Below, one piece after another: positions 17,788-26,582 of a stretch of 64,000 nt of DNA. Position 1 is the first letter of the stretch; each line of letters opens with the position of its first letter. The stretch spans positions 124,001 to 188,000 of the forward strand of contig NZ_JAGETW010000007.1 of assembly GCF_017571475.1 (NCBI RefSeq), written 5' to 3'. The position numbers and the translations under genes are program-made. Below the pieces are notes generated by a model, which had not been told where the DNA came from, ran no database searches, and saw only the letters and a list, made by a program, of their open reading frames with translations. This DNA is from Thiomicrorhabdus sp. 6S3-12 (GTDB lineage Bacteria; Pseudomonadota; Gammaproteobacteria; Thiomicrospirales; Thiomicrospiraceae).

Positions 17788-19125
17788 TTAAGCACTCTGG
17801 GTCTTTTCCAGCAGGCAGTAGTAAAAACCGTCCATGCCGTGGTTGCCCGGTAGAATCTGTCGGCCGGTTGTACTGCCGCTCCAGCCCCATTCTACTTCTA
17901 AAGGAACAGGTTTTGCATCCGTCGTGCGCTCCAGAAACGCTTCTATCTGCCGGCTGTTTTCCTGCGGTAAAACCGAGCAGGTCGCGTACAGCATGCGACC
18001 GCCCGGTTTTAAAGTCGGCCACAGGGCGTCAAGAATGCGGCTCTGAATCTGAACCAGTTCTTCGATATCTTCCGGCACGCGATGCCATTTTATATCCGGG
18101 TGGCGGCGGATAATACCGGTTGCCGAGCAGGGGGCGTCAAGCAGGATTTTGTCGAAGGTCCGTCCGTCCCACCAGGTTTCGGGTTCGGCGGCATCGCCGA
18201 CGGTATAGTCGCACTGCAGATCCAGTCGGTACAGGTTTTCTGCCAGACGATCCAGTCGTTCGGGTTCTTTTTCCAGTGCGAAAAGATCGATGTCGCCGTC
18301 GCTGTACTCCAGCAGGTGACTGGTTTTACCGCCCGGAGCGGCGCAGGCGTCGAGAATATGCTCTCCGACCTGCGGCTGGAGAAGTTGCGCGGCCTGTTGT
18401 GCAGCCGCATCCTGTACGCTGAATCCGCCTTCGTCATAGGTTGGTAAGCGGGTAATGTCGGTGCTCTGTTGCAGGATCAGTCCCTGTTCGCAGTCGGGAT
18501 GCGGTTCCGTAGCAAAACCGGCATCGGTCAGTAGTTGTTGAAGCTGTGCACGGTTTTGAAATTTACGGTTGTTGCGCAGAGTCAGAGGCGCGATCTGATT
18601 GTTGGCATCGAGAATTTGCTGCCAATTGTCCGGGTAGGCTTTGCGTATCGCTTTAAAAAACCATTGCGGGTGGGCGTATTTCTGTGCCGGTTTAAGATCG
18701 ACTTCGGCGCAGATCGACTCCTGTTCACGCATAAAGTTGCGTAAAACGCCGTTTACTAAGCCTTTTGCCCAAGGTTTCTTGAGTTTTGCCGTAACATTGA
18801 CCGTCTCCGATACCGCTGCATGTTGAGCGGTGTCGGTGTAGAGAATTTGAAACAGGCCGAGAAGAATCAGCTGATTGACGTCTTCATCTTTGGCTTTGAG
18901 CTTTTTTTTCAGGAGCTGCGAGCGAATCGCCATTAGACGGAATTGCCAGCGCAAGGTACCCAATACCAGATTTTGAACAAAAGCACGTTCGCGGCGGTCG
19001 GAAAACTGCGCCAGCCCTTCGGGAAGTACCTGGCTTAGAGAGCGGCCTTGTTCAATCACGCTGAGACACATTTTCAGCGCGACAAAGCGCGTATGGCTGC
19101 CGCTGTTTTCGATCGCCTGATTCAT
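17788..19125 (-). CDS. rsmB: 16S rRNA (cytosine-967-C5)-methyltransferase RsmB
   Basis: 445 residues, methylating C967 of 16S rRNA with SAM. An N-terminal NusB-like RNA-binding domain (residues 1-150, with FVQNLVLGTLRWQFRL) is followed by the methyltransferase core: SAM motif LDACAAPGGKTSHLLE near residue 258, LLDAPCSATGIIRRHPDIKW with the catalytic PC Cys, and YATCSVLPQENSRQIEAFL with the second Cys. Its start overlaps the end of fmt by 4 bases. Confidence 0.95.
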   Translation of the reverse strand: MNQAIENSGSHTRFVALKMCLSVIEQGRSLSQVLPEGLAQFSDRRERAFVQNLVLGTLRWQFRLMAIRSQLLKKKLKAKDEDVNQLILLGLFQILYTDTAQHAAVSETVNVTAKLKKPWAKGLVNGVLRNFMREQESICAEVDLKPAQKYAHPQWFFKAIRKAYPDNWQQILDANNQIAPLTLRNNRKFQNRAQLQQLLTDAGFATEPHPDCEQGLILQQSTDITRLPTYDEGGFSVQDAAAQQAAQLLQPQVGEHILDACAAPGGKTSHLLEYSDGDIDLFALEKEPERLDRLAENLYRLDLQCDYTVGDAAEPETWWDGRTFDKILLDAPCSATGIIRRHPDIKWHRVPEDIEELVQIQSRILDALWPTLKPGGRMLYATCSVLPQENSRQIEAFLERTTDAKPVPLEVEWGWSGSTTGRQILPGNHGMDGFYYCLLEKTQSA

Positions 19126-20084
19126 TGCAGTTTCTGTCCCTGGAGTTGTCTGGATTGTGCGAAATCATAGGCGGGCATGGCTTTTTTTCCAGCGGCCTGA
19201 ATGGTTTGCAGACAGAGAATTCCGTTTCCAGTTTGAATCCAGATACCCTCTTTATTAACCAGTTGCACGGTTCCGGCCGATGCCGACTTGTCGAATGTTT
19301 CATGGCTCAACTCGTGTTCCTGCGCCAGCCTGGCTTGCCAGATACGTAACGGCTTGCCTTCGAAGTCGCAAAAAGCCACCGGCCAGGGATTGAATGCCTG
19401 AATCAGACGCTGCAGAGAAGTCGCATCCTGCGACCAGTCAATCTGTGCTTCGGCTTTGGACAGTTTCTCCGCATAGGTAACGTGCGACTCATCCTGTTTT
19501 TGTGCTTTGTTTTGCAGGTTGTGCAGATCATTCAGCGTGGTGATAAGCGCTTCGGCACCCATGGTCATCAGACGGTCATGCAGACTTTGTGCACTGTCTT
19601 CAGGTTGGATGGCGGTTTCGGTTTTATATAGCATGTCACCGGTATCCAGTCCGACATCCATCTGCATAATCGTTACGCCGGTTTTCTCGTCGCCTGCCTG
19701 AATGGCGCGTTGGATCGGTGCGGCACCGCGCCAGCGCGGCAGAAGCGAGGCGTGAATGTTGAGACAGCCGTATTTCGGCATTTCAAGTACCGCCTGAGGC
19801 AGAATCAGACCATAGGCGACGACAATCATGATATCGGCGTTCAGTGCGGCGACTTCCGCTTGAGCGTCCGGGTCTTTCAGCGTTAACGGCTGATAGACCG
19901 GAATGTCATGTTGTAGAGCGAGTTCTTTGACCGGGCTGGCGGTTAATTTCCGGCCACGTCCGGCGGGACGATCCGGCTGGGTGTAGACGGCAATAACCTG
20001 ATGTTCGGAGTCCAGAAGTGCCAGCAGCGGCGCAACGGAAAAATCCGGCGTACCGGCAAAAATGACTCTTAATGGCTGGCTCAT
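19122..20084 (-). CDS. fmt: Methionyl-tRNA formyltransferase
   Basis: 320 residues; formylates initiator Met-tRNA using 10-formyl-tetrahydrofolate. The N-terminal formyltransferase domain has VIFAGTPDFSV at the start, the catalytic NIHASLLPRWRGAAPIQRAI near residues 109-128 and GVTIMQMDVGLDTGDML. The C-terminal OB-like domain follows from about residue 205. The start is adjacent to the stop of def, and the two genes work in one cycle of adding and removing the N-terminal formyl group. Confidence 0.96.
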   Translation of the reverse strand: MSQPLRVIFAGTPDFSVAPLLALLDSEHQVIAVYTQPDRPAGRGRKLTASPVKELALQHDIPVYQPLTLKDPDAQAEVAALNADIMIVVAYGLILPQAVLEMPKYGCLNIHASLLPRWRGAAPIQRAIQAGDEKTGVTIMQMDVGLDTGDMLYKTETAIQPEDSAQSLHDRLMTMGAEALITTLNDLHNLQNKAQKQDESHVTYAEKLSKAEAQIDWSQDATSLQRLIQAFNPWPVAFCDFEGKPLRIWQARLAQEHELSHETFDKSASAGTVQLVNKEGIWIQTGNGILCLQTIQAAGKKAMPAYDFAQSRQLQGQKLQ

Positions 20085-20624
20085 TTAGCTTCCTTGATGT
20101 TGCAGCTTGCGGTATTTCTGCATAGCGCGGGTGCGCTTAAGATTGGATAGATGGTCGATAAACATGACGCCGTTCAAATGATCGATTTCGTGTTGCAGGC
20201 AGACCGCCAGCAGTTCGTTCGCTTCGATTTCCACTGTCTTGCCGTCGCGGTTCATGCCGCGGACAATGACGTCGCTCGGGCGGGTCACTTTGGCATAGAC
20301 GCCAGGCAGCGACAGACAGCCTTCTTCCCAGGTGATGCTGCCGGCTTCCTGAACGATTTCCGGATTGATCAGAGCGATCGGCTGATCTTTGGTTTCGGAA
20401 ACGTCGACCACAATAATGCGTTCCTGAACCGCGATTTGCGGAGCCGCAAGGCCGATTCCCGGTGCGTCGTACATGGTGTAGAACATTTCATCGATCAGTT
20501 TGTCGATCTGATCGGTCATCTCGCTGACCGGTTTGCATACCTCGCGCAGGCCTTCATCCGGGTAGAGGACAATATCAAGCTTTTCCAATTGCTGTTCCAC
20601 CTGTTCTTCCATAGCGTCGCTCAC
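20085..20624 (-). CDS. def: Peptide deformylase
   Basis: Removes the formyl group from new proteins, using a metal ion. All three family motifs are seen: GIGLAAPQ near residue 57, EEGCLSLPG near 100 with the metal-binding Cys, and QHEIDHLNG near 144 with the two metal-binding His. The GTG at 20624 gives 179 residues; an ATG four codons later (20612) gives 175 and has a weak GAGTGAG upstream, so either start is possible. It is the first gene of the minus-strand run down to trkH, and a promoter-like TATAAT lies about 65 bases upstream. Confidence 0.95.
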   Translation of the reverse strand: MSDAMEEQVEQQLEKLDIVLYPDEGLREVCKPVSEMTDQIDKLIDEMFYTMYDAPGIGLAAPQIAVQERIIVVDVSETKDQPIALINPEIVQEAGSITWEEGCLSLPGVYAKVTRPSDVIVRGMNRDGKTVEIEANELLAVCLQHEIDHLNGVMFIDHLSNLKRTRAMQKYRKLQHQGS

Positions 20625-20645
20625 TCATTAAAGTCATAGTAAGTT

Positions 20646-20663
20646 GTATATAGTGGTATATAC
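20646..20663. promoter_or_regulatory. Palindrome GTATATA-N4-TATATAC between def and dprA
   Basis: A perfect 7-base inverted repeat with a 4-base spacer in the 77-base gap between divergent def and dprA. It lies between the proposed def transcription start and its start codon. It could be an operator, or simply AT-rich promoter DNA. Confidence 0.3.
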
Positions 20664-20688
20664 TTATGGGTTTAAAAATAATCCGTGC

Positions 20689-20717
20689 ATTATAACTGAC
20701 TATGCCCAAGTTGTCTG
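20689..20717 (-). promoter_or_regulatory. Candidate sigma-70 promoter for the def operon
   Basis: On the minus strand a perfect TATAAT (20694-20689) lies 17 bases from CAGACA (20717-20712), which matches the TTGACA box at 4 of 6 positions. The -35 box falls inside the first codons of dprA. Transcription would start near 20682. Confidence 0.45.
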
Positions 20718-21823
20718 AATTACCCGCTCTGCTCCGCTTGCATCAGGCTCAGCCCAAGCTGAGTCAGTTGCAGGCGCTGCTGGATCGCTTCGGCTCCTTT
20801 AGCGAAGCACTGCTGGCGGGCGAAACAAGTTTGCGGGAAACTGCCGGCTTGACGCCCTGGCAACAGCAGCAGATTTCGGCACAGGAAGTCGGCGACAGGG
20901 TGGATGAAGCGCTTAACTGGCAGCAGAGTCCGAATAGCGTTTATCCGCAGCAGTGGCTCAGTTATTGGGACGAAGGTTATCCGCAGCTTCTCAAAGAGAT
21001 CAGCGATGCGCCGCCGATCCTTGCCGTGCGCGGCAATCTCGCTCTGCTGAATGATCCGCAGATTGCGGTGGTCGGCAGTCGTAACGCCTCTAAAACGGGT
21101 ATGGACAATGCCTATGACTTCTCTCGCTTCCTTTCGCAACAAGGTTTGTGTATTACTTCAGGAATGGCTGCCGGGATCGATACGGCCGCGCATAAGGGCG
21201 GTCTTCAGGGACAGGGTAAGACGGTTGCGGTGCTTGGAACCGGGCTGGATCGCGTTTATCCGGCCAGCAATCAGCAGCTGGCCCGCGATATTGCCGCAGA
21301 TGGCGTAATGATTTCGGAGTTTCCGCTCGGAACCAAACCGCTGGCGCAAAATTTTCCGAAAAGAAATCGCATCATCAGTGGTTTGAGTGTTGGAACGCTG
21401 GTGGTTGAAGCGAGTTTGAAAAGCGGCTCTTTGATTACCGCCCGTACCGCATTGGAGCAGGGGCGGGAGGTTTTTGCAATTCCCGGATCGATTCATAATC
21501 CGCAGGCAAAAGGCTGTCACCAGTTAATCAAGCAAGGTGCCAAACTGGTTGAATCGGGCGAGGATGTCTTCGCCGAACTCGGCGCCATTCTGCAACTCGC
21601 TCTGCAACCGGAAATCTTGTCCGAGCAGCCTGAAAACCGGGAAGGCTCAGCGCCTGAATCTTCCAAATTGCTGTCGTTGATTGAATTTGAACCGATTTCG
21701 CTGGACGAGCTGTTGGTTTTGAGCAAAATTCCCCTTTCATCCCTGCAAAGCGAGTTGATGGCTTTGGAGTTGCAAGGGAAAATCGAGAAACTTTCGGCCG
21801 GTCGCTGGCAGAGAATCCGTTGA
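20702..21823 (+). CDS. dprA: DNA-processing protein DprA
   Basis: 373 residues; protects incoming single-stranded DNA and loads RecA during natural transformation. An N-terminal SAM-like helical region is followed by the Rossmann-like DprA core: VVGSRNASKTGMDNAYDFSR near residues 122-141, ITSGMAAGIDTAAHKGGL and GREVFAIPGSIHNPQAKGCH. A C-terminal winged-helix part (ISLDELLVLSKIPLSSLQ) is present. With comM at 28.9 kb it suggests that the cell can be naturally competent. Confidence 0.94.
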   Translation: MPKLSELPALLRLHQAQPKLSQLQALLDRFGSFSEALLAGETSLRETAGLTPWQQQQISAQEVGDRVDEALNWQQSPNSVYPQQWLSYWDEGYPQLLKEISDAPPILAVRGNLALLNDPQIAVVGSRNASKTGMDNAYDFSRFLSQQGLCITSGMAAGIDTAAHKGGLQGQGKTVAVLGTGLDRVYPASNQQLARDIAADGVMISEFPLGTKPLAQNFPKRNRIISGLSVGTLVVEASLKSGSLITARTALEQGREVFAIPGSIHNPQAKGCHQLIKQGAKLVESGEDVFAELGAILQLALQPEILSEQPENREGSAPESSKLLSLIEFEPISLDELLVLSKIPLSSLQSELMALELQGKIEKLSAGRWQRIR

Positions 21824-22006
21824 AGAAACTTTTCTTGCGTTGCCCTTCCTTTTCTTGAGCCGGAACCGAAATCACAGTGACTCAAACTCCTGCCTTGCCG
21901 GAACGGGCAAAATTTTATCTGTTCAGCCATATAAATAAAATGTCGTTTTAAATTCATTGCAAAACGACCTAAAATTTTGCACCCTAGAAAAAAGATTAAA
22001 TTATTG

Positions 22007-22052
22007 AACCCCGTTAATTGTAATAAAGCCGCGTTTTATTGAATACGGGGTT
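22007..22052 (+). promoter_or_regulatory. Long hairpin in the leader of topA
   Basis: AACCCCGT (22007-22014) pairs with ACGGGGTT (22045-22052), and inside it AATAAA (22022-22027) pairs with TTTATT (22035-22040). The outer stem is followed by a T-rich stretch ending 24 bases before the topA start. It may end dprA transcription, or act as a leader structure for topA. Confidence 0.4.
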
Positions 22053-22075
22053 TGTTTTTAGAGAATTGGGAATAT

Positions 22076-24559
22076 ATGACAAATTTGGTGATCGTGGAGT
22101 CGCCTGCTAAGGCTAAGACCATCGAAAAATATCTGGGTAAAGATTTCGTGGTGCGTTCAAGCTACGGGCATATCCGGGATATTCAGAAAAAAGGGATGGG
22201 AATCGATTTGGCGAACGGATTTACGCCGAATTACGAAATTTCCGCCGATAAAAAGAAAAACGTTACCGAGCTGAAAAAACTGGCCAAACAGTCAGATTCA
22301 GTTTGGCTGGCAACGGATGAGGACCGTGAGGGGGAGGCGATTGCCTGGCACCTTGCGGAAGCTCTGAATCTGGATGTTACTACGACTAAGCGTATTGTTT
22401 TTCATGAAATCACCAAGCCGGCGATTGAGCATGCTGTGGCGCACCCGCGTACAGTGGATATGGATCTGGTTGATGCGCAGCAGGCGCGTCGTATTCTGGA
22501 TCGTATCGTTGGTTTCGAACTGTCACCGATTCTTTGGAAGAAAATTCGCACCGGGCTTTCCGCCGGGCGGGTTCAGTCGGTTGCCGTGCGCCTGATTGTC
22601 GAACGCGAGCAGGAAATCGAAGCCTTTGAAGCCAGTTTCAGTTTTAAGGTTCAGGGTGAATTGCAACTGCTGGACGCGAACGGTCAGGTAAGCGGTACCG
22701 TTGAAGTCAAACGCAACGCGGCATTCGAAACCGAAGAGGAAGCTCAGGCGTATCTTCTGGCCGTGGCTCAAGCCAATCTGACGGTGATGTCTCTTGACGA
22801 GAAACCGGCGAAACGCAGTCCGAAAGCACCTTTTACTACGTCAACCCTGCAGCAGGAAGCGTCTTCAAAACTCGGTTTTTCGGTCAAGCAGACCATGATG
22901 ATCGCTCAGCGATTGTACGAGTCCGGGAAAATTACCTATATGCGTACCGACTCGGTGAACCTGTCTGAAACCGCAATTGATCAGGCCAAGCAAACGATTA
23001 CCGCCAATTACGGTTCCGAATACAGTCATAGCCGCCGCTATAAAACCAAACAAGCGGACGCTCAGGAAGCGCACGAGGCGATTCGTCCGACCGATTTTGC
23101 GGTTAGTGAAGTTTCCGGCGAACGCAACGAACAGCGCCTGTATCAATTGATCTGGCGTCGTGCAATCGCTTCGCAGATGGCGGATGCTAAACTGCAGCGC
23201 ACCACGGTCGAGATCGGCATCAGTAATTTGGACGCCGAAAAATTGGTTGCCAAAGGCGAAGTGGTGACTTTCGACGGATTCCTGAAAGTTTATGATTTTG
23301 GCGGCAAAGGCGATGAAGGGCTTTTGCCTCCGATGACGATCGGTCAGACATTGCAGTTAGGCACCCTGGGTGCCCGTCAGAGTTTTGCCCGACCTCCGGC
23401 TCGTTATAACGAAGCCAGTCTGGTTCGAACGCTGGAAGAGATGGGGATTGGCCGTCCTTCGACCTATGCGCCGACGATTGATACCATTCAGCAGCGCGGT
23501 TATGTGGTCAAGGAAGATCGTGAGGGGACGCCGCGCGATTACCGTCAATTGACCTTGACCGCAGAAGGTTTGCAGGCGGAAACTCTGAATGAGATGGCCG
23601 GTTCCGAAAAGAATAAGCTGTTCCCGACCGATATCGCGGGCATCGTAACCAATTTCCTGACCAAGCATTTCGGTGAAATTCTGGATTATCAGTTTACCGC
23701 CAAGGTCGAGGAGAAGTTCGATATCATCGCGCACGGCGAAATGCAGTGGCAGGCGATGTTGGATGATTTCTACAAGCGTTTCCATCCTAAAGTCGAAGCT
23801 GCAGAAGATGTTTCACGTGAAGAGGCGGGTCAGGCCCGTCTGTTGGGTGAACACCCGGAAAGCGGCAAGCCGATGTTTGTCAAAATCGGCCGTTTCGGCC
23901 CTTATGTTCAGGTCGGTGACGGCGAAAACGACGAGAAACCGCAGTTTGCCAGCCTGATGCCGGGCCAGAAGATGGATACCTTGAAACTTGAGGAAGCGCT
24001 GGAACTGTTCAAACTGCCGCGCGAAGTCGGTGAGATGCCGGAAAGCTATAGCGCGACCGCCGTCGACGGTTCGGTTTTCTCGGTGGAAGCCGGTCAGAAA
24101 CTGATTGCCAAGCAAGGGCCTTTCGGACCTTATCTGGAATACGGTAGTAAAATGTATGCTCCGATTAAAGGTTACGATCCTTTAAGTATCACTCTGGATG
24201 AGGCGGTAGTGCTGGTTGAGGCCAAGATACAGGCCGAAGCGGAGAAAATCGTCAAAACCTTTCCGGACAATCCGGACGTTAAGATCCTTAAAGGTCGCTG
24301 GGGACCTTATATTACCGATTTGACGACCAAGAAAAACGCCAAGATTGCCAAAGACGAAGATGCTCTGGCCTTGACGCTTGAAGAGTGCGTGAAACGTCTC
24401 GATGAAGCGCCCGAGCCGAAACGTCGCGGCAGAAAAGCACCGGCCAAAAAGACTGCCGCGAAAAAAGCACCAGCCAAAAAAACGACGGCTAAGAAAACCA
24501 CCGCGAAAAAGGCACCAGCCAAGAAAACCGCGGCCAAAAAGACGACCGTTAAAAAATAG
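22076..24559 (+). CDS. topA: DNA topoisomerase I with Lys/Ala-rich tail
   Basis: 827 residues; type IA topoisomerase that relaxes negative supercoils. The ATG at 22076 (MTNLVIVESPAKAKTIEKYLG) fits the family; a TTG eight codons upstream is less likely. The Toprim domain has LATDEDREGEAIAWHL near residues 81-96, and the catalytic Tyr is in ITYMRTDSVNL near 287. After the core there are TopoI C-terminal repeats (KIGRFGPYVQVGDG, KQGPFGPYLEYGSK, LKGRWGPYITD). I see no Cys4 zinc fingers of the E. coli type. The last 45 residues are almost only Lys, Ala, Pro and Thr in AKK/APAKK repeats, like histone-H1-type DNA-binding tails. Confidence 0.95.
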   Translation: MTNLVIVESPAKAKTIEKYLGKDFVVRSSYGHIRDIQKKGMGIDLANGFTPNYEISADKKKNVTELKKLAKQSDSVWLATDEDREGEAIAWHLAEALNLDVTTTKRIVFHEITKPAIEHAVAHPRTVDMDLVDAQQARRILDRIVGFELSPILWKKIRTGLSAGRVQSVAVRLIVEREQEIEAFEASFSFKVQGELQLLDANGQVSGTVEVKRNAAFETEEEAQAYLLAVAQANLTVMSLDEKPAKRSPKAPFTTSTLQQEASSKLGFSVKQTMMIAQRLYESGKITYMRTDSVNLSETAIDQAKQTITANYGSEYSHSRRYKTKQADAQEAHEAIRPTDFAVSEVSGERNEQRLYQLIWRRAIASQMADAKLQRTTVEIGISNLDAEKLVAKGEVVTFDGFLKVYDFGGKGDEGLLPPMTIGQTLQLGTLGARQSFARPPARYNEASLVRTLEEMGIGRPSTYAPTIDTIQQRGYVVKEDREGTPRDYRQLTLTAEGLQAETLNEMAGSEKNKLFPTDIAGIVTNFLTKHFGEILDYQFTAKVEEKFDIIAHGEMQWQAMLDDFYKRFHPKVEAAEDVSREEAGQARLLGEHPESGKPMFVKIGRFGPYVQVGDGENDEKPQFASLMPGQKMDTLKLEEALELFKLPREVGEMPESYSATAVDGSVFSVEAGQKLIAKQGPFGPYLEYGSKMYAPIKGYDPLSITLDEAVVLVEAKIQAEAEKIVKTFPDNPDVKILKGRWGPYITDLTTKKNAKIAKDEDALALTLEECVKRLDEAPEPKRRGRKAPAKKTAAKKAPAKKTTAKKTTAKKAPAKKTAAKKTTVKK

Positions 24560-24799
24560 ACTGTTGGGGGCGTCTCTTGAGGCGTCTCCGGTCGATCACG
24601 TATCATTCCTTTAAAATGTCGGTGAAGCGATTTGTTTTTGCCGACGCAATTTCCCGTAATTTTATCCTGAAAATCAGTTAATATAACTGGCTTGATTTTT
24701 CACCGGCGTTTTACGCGTTTGACTCGCGGATAAAAGGCTTTTAAGCACGCCGATCCCCCATATTTTTCAGACCAACCCATATTTGAAAGAGAGCAGCAA

Positions 24800-26560
24800 A
24801 TGAAGCAGCAACTTGCGCAAATTTTGACCGATGTGGTGCAACAACTTAAAGATCAAGGTGTGATTCCGAGCGATGCCGCACCGCGAATTCATGTTGAAAA
24901 CACACGCGACAAGACGCATGGCGACTTTGCGACCAATCTGGCGATGATGATGACCAAAATGGCGGGAATGCCGCCGCGTGATCTGGCGCAGAAGATTGTC
25001 GATTTGCTGTCGGATCATCCGGTTATTGAAAAGATCGAGATCGCCGGACCTGGTTTTATCAACTTTTTTGTCCAGGATACGGCCAAGTTTGACGTTCTCG
25101 CGCAGATTTTCGAGCAGGGGGATGCGTTCGGGCGCTGTAATGTCGGTCAGGGCAAATCGGTACTGGTGGAATTTGTTTCCGCCAATCCGACCGGGCCTCT
25201 GCATGTCGGCCACGGCCGTGGTGCCGCTTATGGCGCAAGTGTTGCCAATCTGTTGGATGCGGCCGGGTTCGATGTCTGTCGTGAGTATTATGTAAACGAC
25301 GCCGGACGTCAGATGGATATTCTGGCTACTTCGGTCTGGTTGCGTTATCTGCAGGATCAGGGCGAAGAGCTGACCTTCCCGAGCAACGGTTACAAGGGCA
25401 ATTATATTCTGGATGTCGCCGCCGAAGTTCGCAGCCAGTTTGCCAATCGTCTGCATAAGCCGGCATTTGAGGTTTTCGCTAATGTCACGCCGGATGAAGG
25501 CATGGAAGACGGCGATAAAGAAAAACACATCGATGCGCTTATCGAGCGAGCCAAACACTTGCTGGGCAGTCAGTATTATGACGTTTTTCAGATTGCCGTC
25601 GATGCAATTCTAGGTGATATCCGCGATGACCTGGAAGGTTTCAAGGTTCGCTTCGATAACTGGTTCTCCGAGCGTTCGCTTATGGATACCGGCGTAATTG
25701 ATGCGGCGTTGGAGAAATTGCAGAAAGCCGGAAAAATCTACGAGCAAAGAGGCGCTTTGTGGTTCCGCTCTACTGAATACGGTGACGAGAAAGACCGTGT
25801 TGTCGTGCGTGAAAACGGTTTGAAGACCTATTTTGCTTCCGATATCGCTTACCATTTCAATAAACTCGAACGTGGTTTTGATCTGCTGATCGATATTTGG
25901 GGTTCCGACCATCACGGTTATATTCCGCGCGTACGCGCTGCAATGCAAGCGATGGAAACCAATCCGGATGCGCTGGAAGTGCTTCTGGTGCAATTTGCCG
26001 TTCTGTACAGAAGCGGTGAAAAGGTTGCCATGTCGACCCGTAGCGGACAATTTGTTACCCTGCGCGAACTGCGTGAAGAGGTAGGTTCGGATGCGGCGCG
26101 CTTCTTCTATGTACAGCGAAAATCCGAGCAACATATGGATTTCGATCTGGATCTGGCTAAGTCGCAGTCCAACGATAACCCGGTTTATTATATTCAATAC
26201 GCGCATGCGCGAATTTGTCGTGTGCTTGAACAGGCACGCGAGAAAGGCTATAGCTTTGATCTGCAGCAAGGCATGCAGAATCTTGAGCTACTGACCGAAG
26301 AACATGAAACCTATCTGGCAACGGAACTTGCGAAATATCCGGAAATCATCGCCCGCTCGGCAGTGGTTTACGAACCGCATCAGATTGCTTACTATCTGAA
26401 AGATCTGGCGAACGGTTTGCATACCTACTATAACGCCAGCCAGTTTATCGTTGACGACGATAATTTGCGACATGCCCGCCTGACGTTGATCAGTGCGGTT
26501 CGTCAGGTTCTGCGTAACGGTTTGGCGCTGCTAGATGTCTCTGCTCCCGAATCGATGTAA
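24800..26560 (+). CDS. argS: Arginyl-tRNA synthetase
   Basis: 586 residues, class I enzyme charging tRNA-Arg. The HIGH motif appears as HVGHGRGAAYG near residue 135, after the family phrase VEFVSANPTGPL. A KMSKS-like loop reads KVAMSTRSGQ near residue 411. N-terminal tRNA-binding (Add-1) and C-terminal DALR anticodon domains are present. A purine-rich GAAAGAGAG site precedes the ATG. The 240-base gap upstream of the gene holds no other gene. Confidence 0.96.
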   Translation: MKQQLAQILTDVVQQLKDQGVIPSDAAPRIHVENTRDKTHGDFATNLAMMMTKMAGMPPRDLAQKIVDLLSDHPVIEKIEIAGPGFINFFVQDTAKFDVLAQIFEQGDAFGRCNVGQGKSVLVEFVSANPTGPLHVGHGRGAAYGASVANLLDAAGFDVCREYYVNDAGRQMDILATSVWLRYLQDQGEELTFPSNGYKGNYILDVAAEVRSQFANRLHKPAFEVFANVTPDEGMEDGDKEKHIDALIERAKHLLGSQYYDVFQIAVDAILGDIRDDLEGFKVRFDNWFSERSLMDTGVIDAALEKLQKAGKIYEQRGALWFRSTEYGDEKDRVVVRENGLKTYFASDIAYHFNKLERGFDLLIDIWGSDHHGYIPRVRAAMQAMETNPDALEVLLVQFAVLYRSGEKVAMSTRSGQFVTLRELREEVGSDAARFFYVQRKSEQHMDFDLDLAKSQSNDNPVYYIQYAHARICRVLEQAREKGYSFDLQQGMQNLELLTEEHETYLATELAKYPEIIARSAVVYEPHQIAYYLKDLANGLHTYYNASQFIVDDDNLRHARLTLISAVRQVLRNGLALLDVSAPESM

Positions 26561-26582
26561 TTACCCATAGGGATTTTTCTGA

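Noticed and set aside
24418-24559. Short repeats that might be a CRISPR or satellite array
   Set aside because: They are codon repeats for the Lys/Ala tail of TopA, in frame with the gene and without spacers.
24307-24606. Minus-strand frame rich in Phe, Ala and Val, looking like a membrane protein
   Set aside because: It is the complement of the Lys/Ala-rich topA tail, not a gene.
24767-25558. 263-residue open frame on the minus strand opposite argS
   Set aside because: Antisense to argS and no recognisable motif.
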